From NCBI GenBank assembly GCA_013076295.1, contig RQOL01000863.1, positions 744,001 through 808,000 on the forward strand: a DNA stretch of 64,000 bases. The letters run 5' to 3'. Under the pieces are notes generated by a model. The model did not search any database, was not told where the DNA came from, and saw nothing but the letters and a program-made list of their open reading frames with translations. This DNA comes from Sanderia malayensis (lineage: Eukaryota > Cnidaria > Scyphozoa > Semaeostomeae > Pelagiidae). Below are positions 34,013 to 44,589 of the stretch, in pieces. The position numbers were made by a program, and so were the translations under genes. The number at the start of each line of letters is the position of its first letter. The first letter of the stretch is position 1.

Positions 34013-34795
34013 ATTAGTTAGTAATTCATATATTTTAACATTAGATTAGATATTATAATTCATACTGTATACTATATAAATTACTACTATATAATTACTG
34101 TACTATATTATCATTCATACATTCTCTCGCGTCCTCAATTTTTCTTTCATAATGTTAATTTATATTATGAAATACGGAGAAAGAGACAATAAATGAACAG
34201 ACAAAAAGCCATGTTTATTTAATTAAATATGCAATATCTTCCTTTTTCTTCTGCTTTGAAATCTTTCTGGCCAATGGATACATCGAAGAGCAAGAAAGAG
34301 AAAAAAAAATAATCACAAATTTTAAAGAATATGAGAAAAAACATGATTAAAAGTAGCTAAAAGAAAAGTGGAACATGAAATTAAAATAATAAAATTGCAA
34401 ACAACGAGACCAGTAATCTATGTACCCTATTTCCTCTAATAAGCGTAAGGAGACGTGGGCTCTTACTAGAGGGGGAGAGGCGTTTATTTCAAATCATTGC
34501 ATCCCCTCTTTTTCATCGATTAATTTCTCTGGATTATCACACCTTGACTAATTTTGTGCTTCATCTGCTTGTTTATAATCCACATTAACGCTTATTAACG
34601 GAGAGTTATAATAGAGTAGTAATCAAAATAGTTTTGTTGCAGAGTCGCAGTGGCTGAGGGGGAGGGGGCGATTGCCCTGTGGCACAAGGTTCCGTCGAGA
34701 CGATTGGACATTTGAAAAATTTGTGAGAAATTTCACTTCATGCATCAAGTAATTAAAAACTGATATTGAAAAGGAAATAAAAAGTTATTGGAAAC
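34013..34795. other. AT-rich spacer, no gene seen
   Basis: Contains an ataagcg...gcgtttattt patch (34,438-34,490) resembling the MITE ends at 16,492, but incomplete. No other supported feature. Confidence 0.35.
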
Positions 34796-34799
34796 ATTA

Positions 34800-35565
34800 A
34801 AGTCTTGTCAGAAAATCTTCACCCTTGCCCCGCCAAAAAATGACCCCCACTGCGACCCTGTGTAGATGGAAAAAATAAAGAAATGGCGAAGGAAGGAAAG
34901 CCTAGGGGAATAAAATAAAACGAGAAAGTATATATGAATATACTCACCAATAACTTGCTTCATCTTGTTCTTGATTCCCATGAATGAACTTCACCTTCAT
35001 CTTTGATAAACTTCTGGGTAGATTCGTATATTACTAGAAAATAAAAATAAATATAACTGGAGTGGAAAGAAAATAAATACAAATAGAGTTGAAAAATTTA
35101 AAATATCGAATTGATTCCTTTGAAGGAAGTTTAAAAACATTTGAAGGAAAATAAACCGAAGAAGTTAGGCCCAAATTTGTGAAACGAAACCATACAAAAA
35201 TGGCGCCTGTTTTAACAAGTGCAATAAATCATACGAAATTGAAAAGGACAGTGTAAACTTCAGCTTACTTGAAAAAACAATGCAAATACTGTCTTATAAT
35301 TAAAGGCATTTCACATACATCTAGAGTAACATATAAACGATAATAGCCTAACAAAATTTACAAAAATTAGGCCGCCATGTAGCTGTTGCCTTTCTCGTAG
35401 CATTTGACGGTAATGACTTGCAAAGGGCGTCTAAAGAACGTGAAAAAGTATTTATAGCAAAGAATCCTGGGTTCTAGCTTGATACAAACATGGATAGATC
35501 ACGTGAAACGGAAGTGGGCAAATAGGAAAAATTCATAATAATAATTATCGAATTCACGAGTTCAG
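34800..35565. repeat. Duplicated block, uninterrupted copy
   Basis: Shares long stretches with 36,600-37,288 + 40,403-40,441 + 43,328-43,480 and with 44,190-44,560, including ttcacccttgccccgccaaa, agaacgtgaaaaagtattta and gatagatcacgtgaaacgg. It contains the empty sites of both the Harbinger element (ggcgtctaaagaacg, about 35,427) and the tyrosine-recombinase element (aatcctgggttctag, about 35,463). A minus-strand exon-like segment (about 35,033-34,948, donor GTGAGT) is present in two copies. Confidence 0.82.
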
Positions 35566-35569
35566 TAAA

Positions 35570-36560
35570 GCAAAAAAAACTAATTCAATGCAATCAAATC
35601 AAAAAATAAATATTATGATATTACGGGGAATTGAACTCGAGACCATTGGGGTGGCCTGTTTGCTATATAATGCTTTTAAGAATTGCAGGGTGGTGGGTGG
35701 TGCATAGATCAATGGATCAGTCACTGGCACTTGTTCCAAGTAAGCTGTGCCAGCAAAAGTTCCAGTCAAGGAAAAGAACGAAAAATTCGCAATTGATGTT
35801 TAAATTAGGAATTCGTTTTGTTGAGTTTTTCACTTAAATTTCTGACTTTGCCCATTGATTAAGATATAAACACAAAGTAATACCTGATGCTCACGAGTTT
35901 AGCAAAGCAAAAAAACTAATCCAATCCAATCAAAAATAAATATTTTGATTTTACGGGGAATTGAACTCGAGACCATTTGGGTGGCCTGTTTACTATATAA
36001 TGCTTTCAAGAATTGCAGGGTGGTGGGCGGCGAATGGAGGAACGGAGGAGTCACTGGCACTTGTTCCAAGTAAGCAGTGCCAGCAAGAGTTCCAGTCCAG
36101 GAGAAGAACGAAAAATTCGCAATTGATGTTTAAATTAGGAGTTCGTTTTGTTGAGTTTTTCACTTAAATTTCTGACTTTGCCCATTGATTAAGATATAAA
36201 CACAAAGTAATACCTGATGCTCACGAGTTTAGCAAAGCAAAAAAACTAATCCAATCCAATCAAAAATAAATATTTTGATTTTACGGGGAATTGAACTCGA
36301 GACCATTTGGGTGGCCTGTTTACTATATAATGCTTTCAAGAATTGCAGAGTGGTGGGCGGCGAATGGAGGAACGGATGAGTCACTGGCACTTGTTCCAAG
36401 TAAGCAGTGCCAGCAAGAGTTCCAGTCCAGGAGAAGAACGAAAAATTCGCAATTGATGTTTAAATTAAGAGTTCGTTTTGTTTAGTTTTTCACTTGAATT
36501 TTGACTTTCCCCATTGATCAAGATATAAACACAATGTAATACCTGATGTTCACGAGTTTA
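35570..36560 (-). repeat. 330-bp tandem array of a SINE-like unit, three copies
   Basis: Corresponding points lie at 35,631, 35,961 and 36,291, so the period is 330 bp. Each unit carries the inverted SINE-like sequence (ggggaattgaactcgagacc ... ccagtgac) plus about 110 bp of linker. The open frames of 64-68 codons repeat with the unit and are not genes. Confidence 0.88.
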
Positions 36561-36599
36561 GCAAAGCAAAAAAATCCAATCATATCAAAAAATAAATAT

Positions 36600-37288
36600 T
36601 ATGATATTAAAAAACTCATTGGAAAAATCAAAGTCTTGTCGGAAAGTCTTCACCCTTGCCCCGCCAAAAAATGACCCCCACTGCGGCCTTGTGTTGATAG
36701 AACAAATAAAGAAATGGCGAAGGAAGAAAAGCCTAGGGGAATAAAAGAAAACGAGAAAGTATATATGAATATACTCACCAATAATTTGCTTCATTTTGTT
36801 CTTGATTCCCATGAATGAACTTCATCTTCATCTTTGACTTCATCTCGATATGGTACGATAAAGTGCGTGGATTCGTATACTATAAAATAAAAATAAACAT
36901 AACTGGAGTGGAAACAAAATAGATATAAATAGAGTTGAAACAAATTAAAATATCGAATTGAACCCTTTGAAGGCAGTTTAAAGTCATTTGAAGCAAAATA
37001 GACCGAAGAAGCTGGGCCTAAATTCGCGACATGAAGCCATACAAAAATGGCGCCTGTTTAATCAAGCGCAAAAAATCATACGAAATTGAAAACGAACGTG
37101 TAAACTTCAGCTTACATTGAAAAACCAATGCAAATACTGTCTTATAATCAAAGACATCAAGAGATATCATATAAAAGATAACGGCCTAAAAAAACTTACA
37201 CAAACTAGGCCACAGCTTTTGCACTTCAACTTCTCATAGCCTTCGCATTCTCCTTCTGGCTGGCTGACGACTTGCAAAGGGCGTCTAA
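36600..37288. repeat. Duplicated block, left part of the interrupted copy
   Basis: Parallel to 34,800-35,430. The copy continues at 40,403 after the Harbinger insertion and at 43,328 after the tyrosine-recombinase element. Confidence 0.8.
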
Positions 37289-37568
37289 GGCCCTGTTTAT
37301 ATGAGCAAAGTTATCCCAGCTTCCAGCCTACAAGCTGAGAGGTGGGATGAAATTAGCGAGTGTTTATATGCTACTTTCATCCCGCCGTCCAGCGTGTGGC
37401 TTCTATTTCATCTCACCTCACAGCACACCCTCGCTTCGTGGAAACGAGGTTCCATTATTGATATAGAGATTGCGCGCCAACTTTTCAATCCGCCCTTCCC
37501 TTGGATTCGGAAGAAAGTGAGTTGACAAAGGAAGTAGGTTGTAATTAATTAGGGCACTTTTTATAATA

Positions 37569-38885
37569 ATGAAGACAAAGTTGTTGACTTCTCACTTGCT
37601 TATGCAACTTAATGCGCTGCTTTCCGCCGTTTTACAGCTCTATGGAGCTATTTCTGCATGGATGGCTTTACAGAATTCATTTCAAAAAGTTTTAACGTAC
37701 GTGCTAGTAAAGAAACGAAATGTCCACTTGCATAAATTGCAGATGAAAAAACTGAAAAGACTACAAAGAAAAAAAAGAATCGCATGGTTTAAAGCTGGGC
37801 GTACTGATTTGTGGTGGCAGAAGGTTTTCAGTGGAGAGGCACCAGAGGAGTTCTGGAAAAAAAACTTCAGGGTTTCCAAAGACAACTTTTATGATCTTGT
37901 GGAACAATTAAGTCCTTATATTTCACCACAAATTTCGTCACCCAATTATCGTGCACTGCCTGCTTCCAAGAAAGTTGCAATCACATTGCATTACTTAAAA
38001 GATACTGCATCCATGATTATGACAGCCAATGCATTTGGACTTGCTGTATGCACAGTTTCACTTGTGGTATTGGATGTTTGTGAAGCCATCAACCGTTATT
38101 TGGGACCAAAATATATATCCTTGCCAAAAAATGTGGAAGAAATGAGAACCAAGGTTTCCGAGTTTGAAACCAAGTACGGAATGGTACAAGCTTTTGGGTG
38201 CATTGATGGCACTCACATTCCTATTAAATGTCCTGTTGAGAACTCCCAAGATTACTTTAATTATAAGGGGTTTTATTCAATTAATGTCCAGGCAGTATGT
38301 GACTACAGGGGACAGTTTATGGACATTGATTGCTCTTGGCCAGGTAGTGTCCATGATGCCAAGATGTTTGCAAATTCAGCTTTGAACAGAAGTTTGAGAG
38401 GGGGGACATTACCAGGTACTTACCAATCAGTTATTCCTGGTTGCAGAAACATCCCTAATTATGTAATAGGTGATCCTGCCTACCCTTTGCTACCCTTTTG
38501 TTTAAAAGAGTATGATTCTTGCATGAATAACAAGCAGTGTGTTTTTAACTCCCTTTTAAGATCAGCAAGAAACCCTGTTGAATGTGCCTTTGGGCGCTTA
38601 AAAGCCCGATGGCAAATTCTTACTAGGAAAATGGACATAAAAATTGAAGCAGTGCCCAAAATAATTTATGCATGCTTTGTCTTGCATAATTTTTGTGAAA
38701 GAAATCAGGCATATGTTGATGAAAATCAAGTTCGGGACCAAATCAGGATTGCAATTTCAAATTCTGATGGCCGAGAGACTACACAAGACCCTGTATATTC
38801 AGCTGACTGTGGTGAAGGAGAAGTTGTGCGGAACTTACTCACAAACTATGTGAAACTTAATCTGCCAGACAACTTGGTGGCTTAG
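37569..38885 (+). CDS. PIF/Harbinger transposase (DDE nuclease)
   Basis: 438 aa, about the usual length for the family, with no internal stop. A basic, helical N-terminus (about residues 45-75) is followed by a helix-turn-helix-like region (about 95-190) and the DDE_Tnp_4 catalytic core. The three acidic residues are recognisable: first Asp in FGCIDGTHIP (about 214), second in WPGSVHDAKMF (about 262), Glu in ARNPVECAFGRLKARW (about 337). The GDPAYPLLP motif is also present. The transposase cuts and joins DNA at the element ends, normally together with the Myb/SANT-like protein encoded on the opposite strand. All expected motifs are present, so it may still be active. Confidence 0.93.
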   Translation: MKTKLLTSHLLMQLNALLSAVLQLYGAISAWMALQNSFQKVLTYVLVKKRNVHLHKLQMKKLKRLQRKKRIAWFKAGRTDLWWQKVFSGEAPEEFWKKNFRVSKDNFYDLVEQLSPYISPQISSPNYRALPASKKVAITLHYLKDTASMIMTANAFGLAVCTVSLVVLDVCEAINRYLGPKYISLPKNVEEMRTKVSEFETKYGMVQAFGCIDGTHIPIKCPVENSQDYFNYKGFYSINVQAVCDYRGQFMDIDCSWPGSVHDAKMFANSALNRSLRGGTLPGTYQSVIPGCRNIPNYVIGDPAYPLLPFCLKEYDSCMNNKQCVFNSLLRSARNPVECAFGRLKARWQILTRKMDIKIEAVPKIIYACFVLHNFCERNQAYVDENQVRDQIRIAISNSDGRETTQDPVYSADCGEGEVVRNLLTNYVKLNLPDNLVA

Positions 38886-39034
38886 ATAAGAGAATAGACT
38901 GTCAAAAACTTTATTGTTGTTACTGTTAAAAATCAGATTGTATTTTATTTTTGTTTTCACAATTCAACAGAAGATCTTTGTTATTAAAATTTTTGCATTA
39001 ATCATTCTTGAAGTTCGCATGTAAACATAAAAAA

Positions 39035-40111
39035 TCAACCCTGGAACATGTACAGTTCTTCCTTATCTACCTCTTCTGGTGTTGACTGGTTTTGGTGTCT
39101 TCTGTGCATATTTTGTGCCCTTTGTTGCCACAATTGCTCCTGCTGGAGACCTTGAAAAGGTGCTGTCTGGAAACTGGTACCTGGGCTTTGGTAGAATAAA
39201 TTTTGATTCATTGGCTGCTGTTGTTGGCCTGCTAGCATGCCAGCAGACAAAAGCTCTACTGACCTTGTGATACCATTTGCCAGCTGTGACAATGATTCAC
39301 TCATTTTTTGCATGGCAGTAGTGAAGCTCTGTGATGACTCTTTCATTGAGTTTGCCAAGTCTCTTTTCAATTCTTTATCAGCTTTGGCTTCATCAATAAG
39401 AATTTTGTCTCTCTGTGCAGCAGATAATGACTTTTCCAAATGTTTCCGTTTATTGTCAATCAATTGTGGGACATTGTTAATGGCAGGTCGCTTCAGGCTT
39501 TCCTTTGGAATGCATTGCTCAGCAGTGTTGTTAACACTGCTTCCTTGGGCCTCACCTTCCTCTCGATGTTCTTCTTGATTGTCGTCTTGCTCCTGAGTCT
39601 GATTTAGAGTTGAGGAGGAAACACCAAAACTTAATGGCTCTGAAGAGGGAGAGCCACCCCAAATCTGCACAAGGTCATCATAATGTTCATAGACAATCTT
39701 GCCACTTCCACTTCTTGTCCCTGCCGTGACTGCTTTGGAAAATTGTTTGCGTATTTCTTTTATTTTTTCTTGAATGCGGGTGTGACCTCTTGTAACAAGC
39801 TCATTATCATGCTTCTTCTTGGCAAAGAAAGATTTCCTGTCATCTTCCGACAGTTCTTCCAAGGGAACTTCAGAAACTCGAATTTCAACTGGACCAAATG
39901 AAGATGGCTCACGAGCAGCATAAATCTTGGCCATATCCTTCCTGAGAGATCGATATTGTAATGGCCTGTCTGCATCGAAATCCAGTCCCTTGTACGTGAA
40001 TTGTGACTTGTAGTTTTTCATACAAGTCAACAAACTTTGTATCTTTTCGTTGTTCCAACGGAACGACTTCACCTTATCACTGCTATCAGTAATTACTGTC
40101 ACTGCCGCCAT
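39035..40111 (-). CDS. Harbinger-associated Myb/SANT-like DNA-binding protein
   Basis: The frame opens at 40,174, but I prefer the internal ATG at 40,111 (MAAVTVITDSS, Kozak-like), giving 358 aa. The N-terminal domain (KSFRWNNEKIQSLLTCMKNY onwards) is the Myb/SANT-like trihelix type found in Harbinger elements and in the host gene NAIF1. A Glu/Ser/Gln-rich middle is followed by a helical C-terminal segment with a Gln-rich tail. In this superfamily the protein helps bring the transposase to the nucleus and to element ends. It lies tail-to-tail with the transposase, about 150 bp apart. Confidence 0.87.
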   Translation of the reverse strand: MAAVTVITDSSDKVKSFRWNNEKIQSLLTCMKNYKSQFTYKGLDFDADRPLQYRSLRKDMAKIYAAREPSSFGPVEIRVSEVPLEELSEDDRKSFFAKKKHDNELVTRGHTRIQEKIKEIRKQFSKAVTAGTRSGSGKIVYEHYDDLVQIWGGSPSSEPLSFGVSSSTLNQTQEQDDNQEEHREEGEAQGSSVNNTAEQCIPKESLKRPAINNVPQLIDNKRKHLEKSLSAAQRDKILIDEAKADKELKRDLANSMKESSQSFTTAMQKMSESLSQLANGITRSVELLSAGMLAGQQQQPMNQNLFYQSPGTSFQTAPFQGLQQEQLWQQRAQNMHRRHQNQSTPEEVDKEELYMFQG

Positions 40112-40974
40112 CTTGTTTCTTGTGGTTTGGTCGATCAAGAAAAATGCGCCAGTTAAATTCAGGCTTGCGCACAACAGCCGATTTTATCTCGCCTCTCAGG
40201 CGGTTTTGAGTTTACATGGGAAATTTTCATCCCACCCAGGTGAGATCCGGCTGGCTGAGAGCAGGATCTCACCTGCCAGGGATAAATCGTTTCTCATATA
40301 AACGCAATGTGAAAAATATAAAGGGCAGTATGAAATGGTCGGATCTCACCTCTCAGCTCATAGGCTGGAAGGTGGGATAATATTGCTCATATAAACAGGG
40401 CCTGAAGAACGTGAAAAAGTATTTATAACAAAGAATACTGGTAGTCCATGGGGCAAAGCCCAATTTTTGAGAAATCATGTTCAAATTGGTGAATAAGGTT
40501 ACTATACATCATCGGAAAGGAAATTTTGCGCTGATTACGAATATGAATGTTAATAGGTCGAGAAGTGTCATCTTCACACCTAAAATTGCTGATGTCAGCA
40601 AAATGGTGAACAATCTTGTTTTAGCTAATGGAAGCCTTTTGCTTAGTAAATACGACATAATTCCATTTATGTTAATGACTTCTTGTATAAAAGCAATGCC
40701 AATGAGTATATCTGGACAAAATATACATTTTTAAGTCAATAATATGTCCATCACGTGACTGTGTCATATTTTACGGACCAGTCCGTAAAATCACTGGAAT
40801 TTGCATAAGATGGGATATAATGGTAAAGTAATTTTCAGATTTTGTCCAAAATGATGACTGGGCCCATTTTTCATGATATCTATGCATTTATGGGGTTATA
40901 TGAATGTCCTAGAGTGGTTTCCAGGCCTTTGGAGCTGGTCTGTATTTTGTGTATTTTTTTCTTTTTTTAATTCA

Positions 40975-41437
40975 TTTAAGGAGGGTTGCCCTTCAACAAG
41001 TTGATTTTCAAGCGGCCCTCCGATAAAAACATTAATTATAATATAAGATAAAAAGTAAAAAGCTATTAATTAAATTAAAATATAAAACCTTATTTACAAT
41101 ATTAAACCTTATTTACAATTATATTTTGAAATTAAGGAAAACATCTAATAGAAACAAAATAGTTTTTAAATAGTTTTCTTGAATCTATACAGAGAGGTTG
41201 CCTGCTTTGACTCGGCTGACAGGCTATTCCATAGTTTGGCACCTCTATATGAGAAACATCTCTGGCCATTTGCTGACCTTTTCATCGGTAACCTCAGATC
41301 GGTCCCCGTATCACGAAGGCTATATGATGTGCAAAGCGAATTTCGTGTGAAAAGATCACAAAGGTATTTTGGAGCCAGCACATTCAGGGACTTGAAGACC
41401 ATTGTCTTAGACTCTAACGAAATAATAACGAAGTAAT
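40975..41437 (-). mobile_element. LINE fragment (C-terminus of reverse transcriptase ORF and 3' end)
   Basis: The minus-strand frame up to the stop at 41,166 ends with the typical non-LTR tail: MVFKSLNVLAPKYLCDLF, then LRLPMKRSANGQRCFSYRGA and KLWNSLSAESKQATSLYRFK. The sequence beyond it (to about 40,975) ends in an aaggagggttgcccttcaac-type 3' region. It is 5'-truncated at about 41,437 near short taataacgaa repeats. Confidence 0.78.
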
Positions 41438-41646
41438 AACGAAAGCATTTTGGCTTTTGGACAAATTTTGCAATAAATAAAGATTTATGTTTGTGACCTC
41501 CTTTCCACAGTAATAACAACGAACACACTAGGAATAAAATAAAAGAAATCAAAGCCCATTGTGCTAAACCAAAGAAGGATCTTCTAACCTTACCAAACCA
41601 CCCCAAACAAACAGCATCCTCTCCATTCCAAACTACAACTAATTGT

Positions 41647-42622
41647 ATGTCGCTTATCGGCAAAAGTCTAGAATCAAGCAGCCTGTCTTCCTCAGCCCAA
41701 AATCTTATCCTCTCTTCATGGCGTCCTGGTACCTTAAAGCAATATCAATCTTATTTAAGTAGATGGGAACAATTTTGTTATGCACATAACCTTGAAGTAT
41801 ACAACCCTTCTGCTGAACAGGTTGTTGAATTTCTTACATCATTATTTACTGAAAGCCTGGGCTACAGTGCCATTAATACTGCCAGATCGGCTCTTTCATC
41901 TATCATTTCAACGGGAGGCAACCCTCCCATAGGTGAACACCCCCTTGTTCGTCGTCTTATGAAAGGTGCTTTCCACCTTAAGCCATCTCTACCAAAATAT
42001 TCTCATATTTGGGATGTTGGACAGTTATTATCTTATTTACAGGAACTCCCTGTCTTGAAATCGATTTCCCTCAAGGAGCTCTCTTACACTACAGCTACCC
42101 ATCTGTGTCTGCTTACGGGGCAACGGTGTCAAACACTTCATGTTATGAATATTCGATATATTCAAATTCTTCCTGACAGACTCCGTATTACCCTACAACA
42201 ACCACTTAAAACTACCAAACCAGGTAAACATCAAGCTCCCCTTGAAATTTTAGCATACCCAGATGACGACCGCCTGTGTATTGTTAAGAAACTTGAGGAA
42301 CATATTTCCAAGACTGCCCATTTAAGAAAGTCTTCAATCACAATACAAACCGGTTTCTAAAGACACCATTGCCAGATGGGTAAAGGAAACTCTCAAACTT
42401 GCTGGCATTGATACAAGAAAATTTTCCGCTCATAGTTGCCGAGCCGCCTTAACGTTAGCTGCCCAACAAGCCGGTTTATCGCTGCCAAAAATAATGGAAA
42501 CTGCTGGCTGGTCTAATGCAAAGACATTCGCTCAATTCTATTGCAGAACTGTAGAAAAAAACAATTTTGGACATCGTATTTTAACCGCATCATCTGAATC
42601 ACCTTCAGTTTTTCAAGTTTAG
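41647..42622 (+). pseudogene. Tyrosine recombinase (phage-integrase fold), frameshifted
   Basis: The first frame (41,647-42,360, 237 codons) covers the SAM-like core-binding domain (SWRPGTLKQYQSYLSRWEQF) and the start of the catalytic domain with the first Arg (LTGQRCQTLH). It stops in a shifted frame at 42,358. The second frame, from about 42,335 to the stop at 42,620-42,622, carries the rest: KDTIARWVKETLKLAG, HSCRAA (His-x-x-Arg), AGWSNAKTFAQFY with the nucleophile Tyr. So all catalytic residues of the R-HxxR-W-Y set are present, but split by a small deletion or frameshift. Similar recombinases are common in DIRS/Crypton-type elements of invertebrates. As it stands the gene would not make a complete enzyme. 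Confidence 0.86.
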
Positions 42623-43327
42623 CAATGTAACTTGTTTCAATTTTATCAATATCTGTTTTGTTTTCACTGAGTTCTTATCATTTTACAACATGATGCGCCA
42701 ATTTTCTGGTGCTATTCGTGACACTGGGCTTTGAAATCTTATGGGGTTACGAAGTGACGTAGCTGATTGTAGAGAAGAATTAGAAAATTAAACGAGACTT
42801 GCCAGGAAGTTGAAGTTTGATTGTAATTCTTCTCTACCATCAGCAGGAACAGAGGAATCACATCATCTAGGACATTCATGTAACCCCATAAATGCATAGA
42901 TATCGTGAAAAATGGGCCCAATCATCATTCTGGACCAAATCTGAAAGTTACTTTACCATTATATCCCATCTTATGCAAATTCTAGTAATTTTACGGACTT
43001 GTCCGTTAAATGTCACACAGTCACGTGACGGACATATTATTAACTTAAAAATGTATATTTTGTCCAGATATGCTCATTGGCATTGTTTTTATACAAGAAG
43101 TCGTTAACATAAATGGAATTATGTCGTATTTACTAAGCAAAAGGCTTCCATTAGCTAAAACAAGATTGTACACCTTTTTGCTGACATCAGCAATTTTAGG
43201 TGTGAAGATGACACTTCTCGACCTATTAACATTCATATTCGTAATCAGCGCAAAATTTGCTTTCCGATGATGTATAGTAACCTTATTCACCAATTTGAAC
43301 ATGATTTTCGGTCTGCCCCATGGACTA

Positions 43328-43480
43328 TGGGTTGTAGGTTGATACAAATATGGATAGATCACGTGAAACGGAAGTGGGCAAATAGGAAAAATTCATAATA
43401 ATAATGATCGAATTCACGAGTTTAGCAAATCAAAAAACTACTCCAATCAAATCAAATCAAATCAAAAAATAAATATTATG
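43328..43480. repeat. Duplicated block, right part of the interrupted copy
   Basis: Continues the block broken by the two transposons (gatagatcacgtgaaacgga, aaattcataataataatga) and leads into an inverted SINE-like copy. Confidence 0.75.
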
Positions 43481-43484
43481 ATTT

Positions 43485-43720
43485 TACGGGGAATTGAACT
43501 CGAGACCTTTGGGGTGGCCTGTTTACTATATAATGCTTTTAAGAATTGCAGGGTGGTGGATGGTGAATAGATCAACGGGTTAGTCACTGGCACTTGTTCC
43601 AAGTAAGCTGTGCCAACAAGAGTTCCAGTCAAGGAGAAGAACGAAAAATTCGGGATTAATGTTTAAACTCCGAATTCGCTTTGTTTAGCTGTCACTTGAA
43701 TTTCTGACATTGAGCATTAA
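43485..43720 (-). repeat. SINE-like repeat, inverted copy
   Basis: Reads ggggaattgaactcgagacc ... cagggtggtggatggtgaat ... cactggcacttgttccaagt, the inverse of the copies at 26.8-27.7 kb. Confidence 0.7.
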
Positions 43721-43860
43721 TTAAGATATAAACACAATGTAATACCTTATGTTCAAGAGAATGGCAATAGCAAAACAAAAGGGAAATGAATTTAATTTAA
43801 GACACAAAAAAGGTGTTTATCGAAGCATTATAGTAAGCACAAAGTAAGACAAAATCTTAC

Positions 43861-43942
43861 CATATTTATGCTTGCATCATCCGTGCTTTGTTAGGTCGAC
43901 AATGGAGCTTTCGCTGAAATTTTCATATTTCGTTGGGAAGCT
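43861..43942 (-). pseudogene. Exon-like duplicated segment, copy 2
   Basis: Inverse of the 26,488 segment with acceptor and GTAAG donor kept. The open frame reads SFPTKYENFS, then a longer tail ending DLTKHG-stop. This is the most intact of the three copies. Confidence 0.42.
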
Positions 43943-44189
43943 CTGGAAGAAAAATGAAGCATTAATCTTTTCTGCCAGTAAATGAATCTCAAGCACGGAA
44001 AATGAAAAGTAAATGCAGTGATCGCAAATATTTGCATATCAAGCAACGGAGAAATAAACAAAAGGACACTGCTAAGATTGGAATTCGTGACCTGGGCTAA
44101 TCTTAATCATGCTTGGTAAAAAGTTGTGTCGATGACGTTAAACAATAAAGGGACGTCAATTAAAAAAATTGCATAACAGTAATGCTACA

Positions 44190-44560
44190 GCAAAGCAATT
44201 ACATTGAAAAACCAATGCAAATACCGTCTTATAATTAAAGACATATCAAATACATCTAGAGATATCATATAAAAGATAATTGCCTAACAAAACTTACGAA
44301 AATTAGGCCATGTAGCTGTTGTACTTTTTATTGCATTCGCATACTCCTTCTCGTTGACGGTGATCACTTGCAAAGGGCGTCTAAAGAACGTGAAAAAGTA
44401 TTTATAGCAAAGAATCCTGGGTTCTAGCTTGATACAAATATAGATAGATCACGTGAAACGGAAGTGGGCAAATAGGAAAAATTCATAATAATAATTATCG
44501 AATTCACGAGTTTTAGCAAAGCAAAAAACTACTCCAATCAAATCAAAAAATAAATATTAT
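44190..44560. repeat. Duplicated block, third (partial) copy
   Basis: Contains cattgaaaaaccaatgcaaa, agggcgtctaaagaacgtga and gatagatcacgtgaaacgg, and so both empty sites. It is followed by the start of an inverted SINE-like copy. Confidence 0.78.
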
Positions 44561-44589
44561 GATATTACGGGGAATTGAACTCGAGACCT

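Larger units (their letters stand above)
37289..40402 (+). mobile_element. Complete PIF/Harbinger transposon, 3,114 bp
   Basis: The ends are GGCCCTGTTTATATGAG and its inverse, flanked by TAA (37,286-37,288) and TGA (40,403-40,405), a 3-bp target duplication with one substitution. The empty site in the sister block reads ggcgtctaaagaacg. Subterminal repeats (agctgagaggtgggat and inverse) lie inside each end. It carries the two genes typical of the superfamily in convergent orientation, both uninterrupted, so it could be autonomous or only recently inactive. Confidence 0.93.
40442..43327 (+). mobile_element. 2,886-bp element with ~465-bp inverted ends, 3-bp target duplication and a tyrosine recombinase gene
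   Basis: The left arm (40,442-40,913) and right arm (42,866-43,327) are inverse copies starting TAGTCCATGGGGCA. Both sides are flanked by TGG (40,439-40,441; 43,328-43,330). The sister block at 35,463 and another at about 44,417 show the empty site with a single TGG. Between the arms lie a LINE tail and a tyrosine-recombinase reading frame. Tyrosine-recombinase elements (Crypton, DIRS) are not expected to make target duplications or have such long perfect arms, so class assignment is open. Confidence 0.88.

Noticed and set aside
33526..34021. Pro/Ser/Leu-rich ORFs of 135-163 codons
   Set aside because: Produced by the polypyrimidine tract in overlapping frames; no splice or start context supports them.
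35631..36485. Three similar ORFs of 64-68 codons (NSRP-GWPVYY type)
   Set aside because: They repeat with the 330-bp SINE-like array and correspond to the inverted B-box region, not a protein family.
40477..40734. 85-codon ORF, with a matching minus-strand ORF at 43,045-43,362
   Set aside because: Both lie in the inverted arms of the tyrosine-recombinase element; openness on both copies reflects the repeat. A function cannot be excluded but is not supported.
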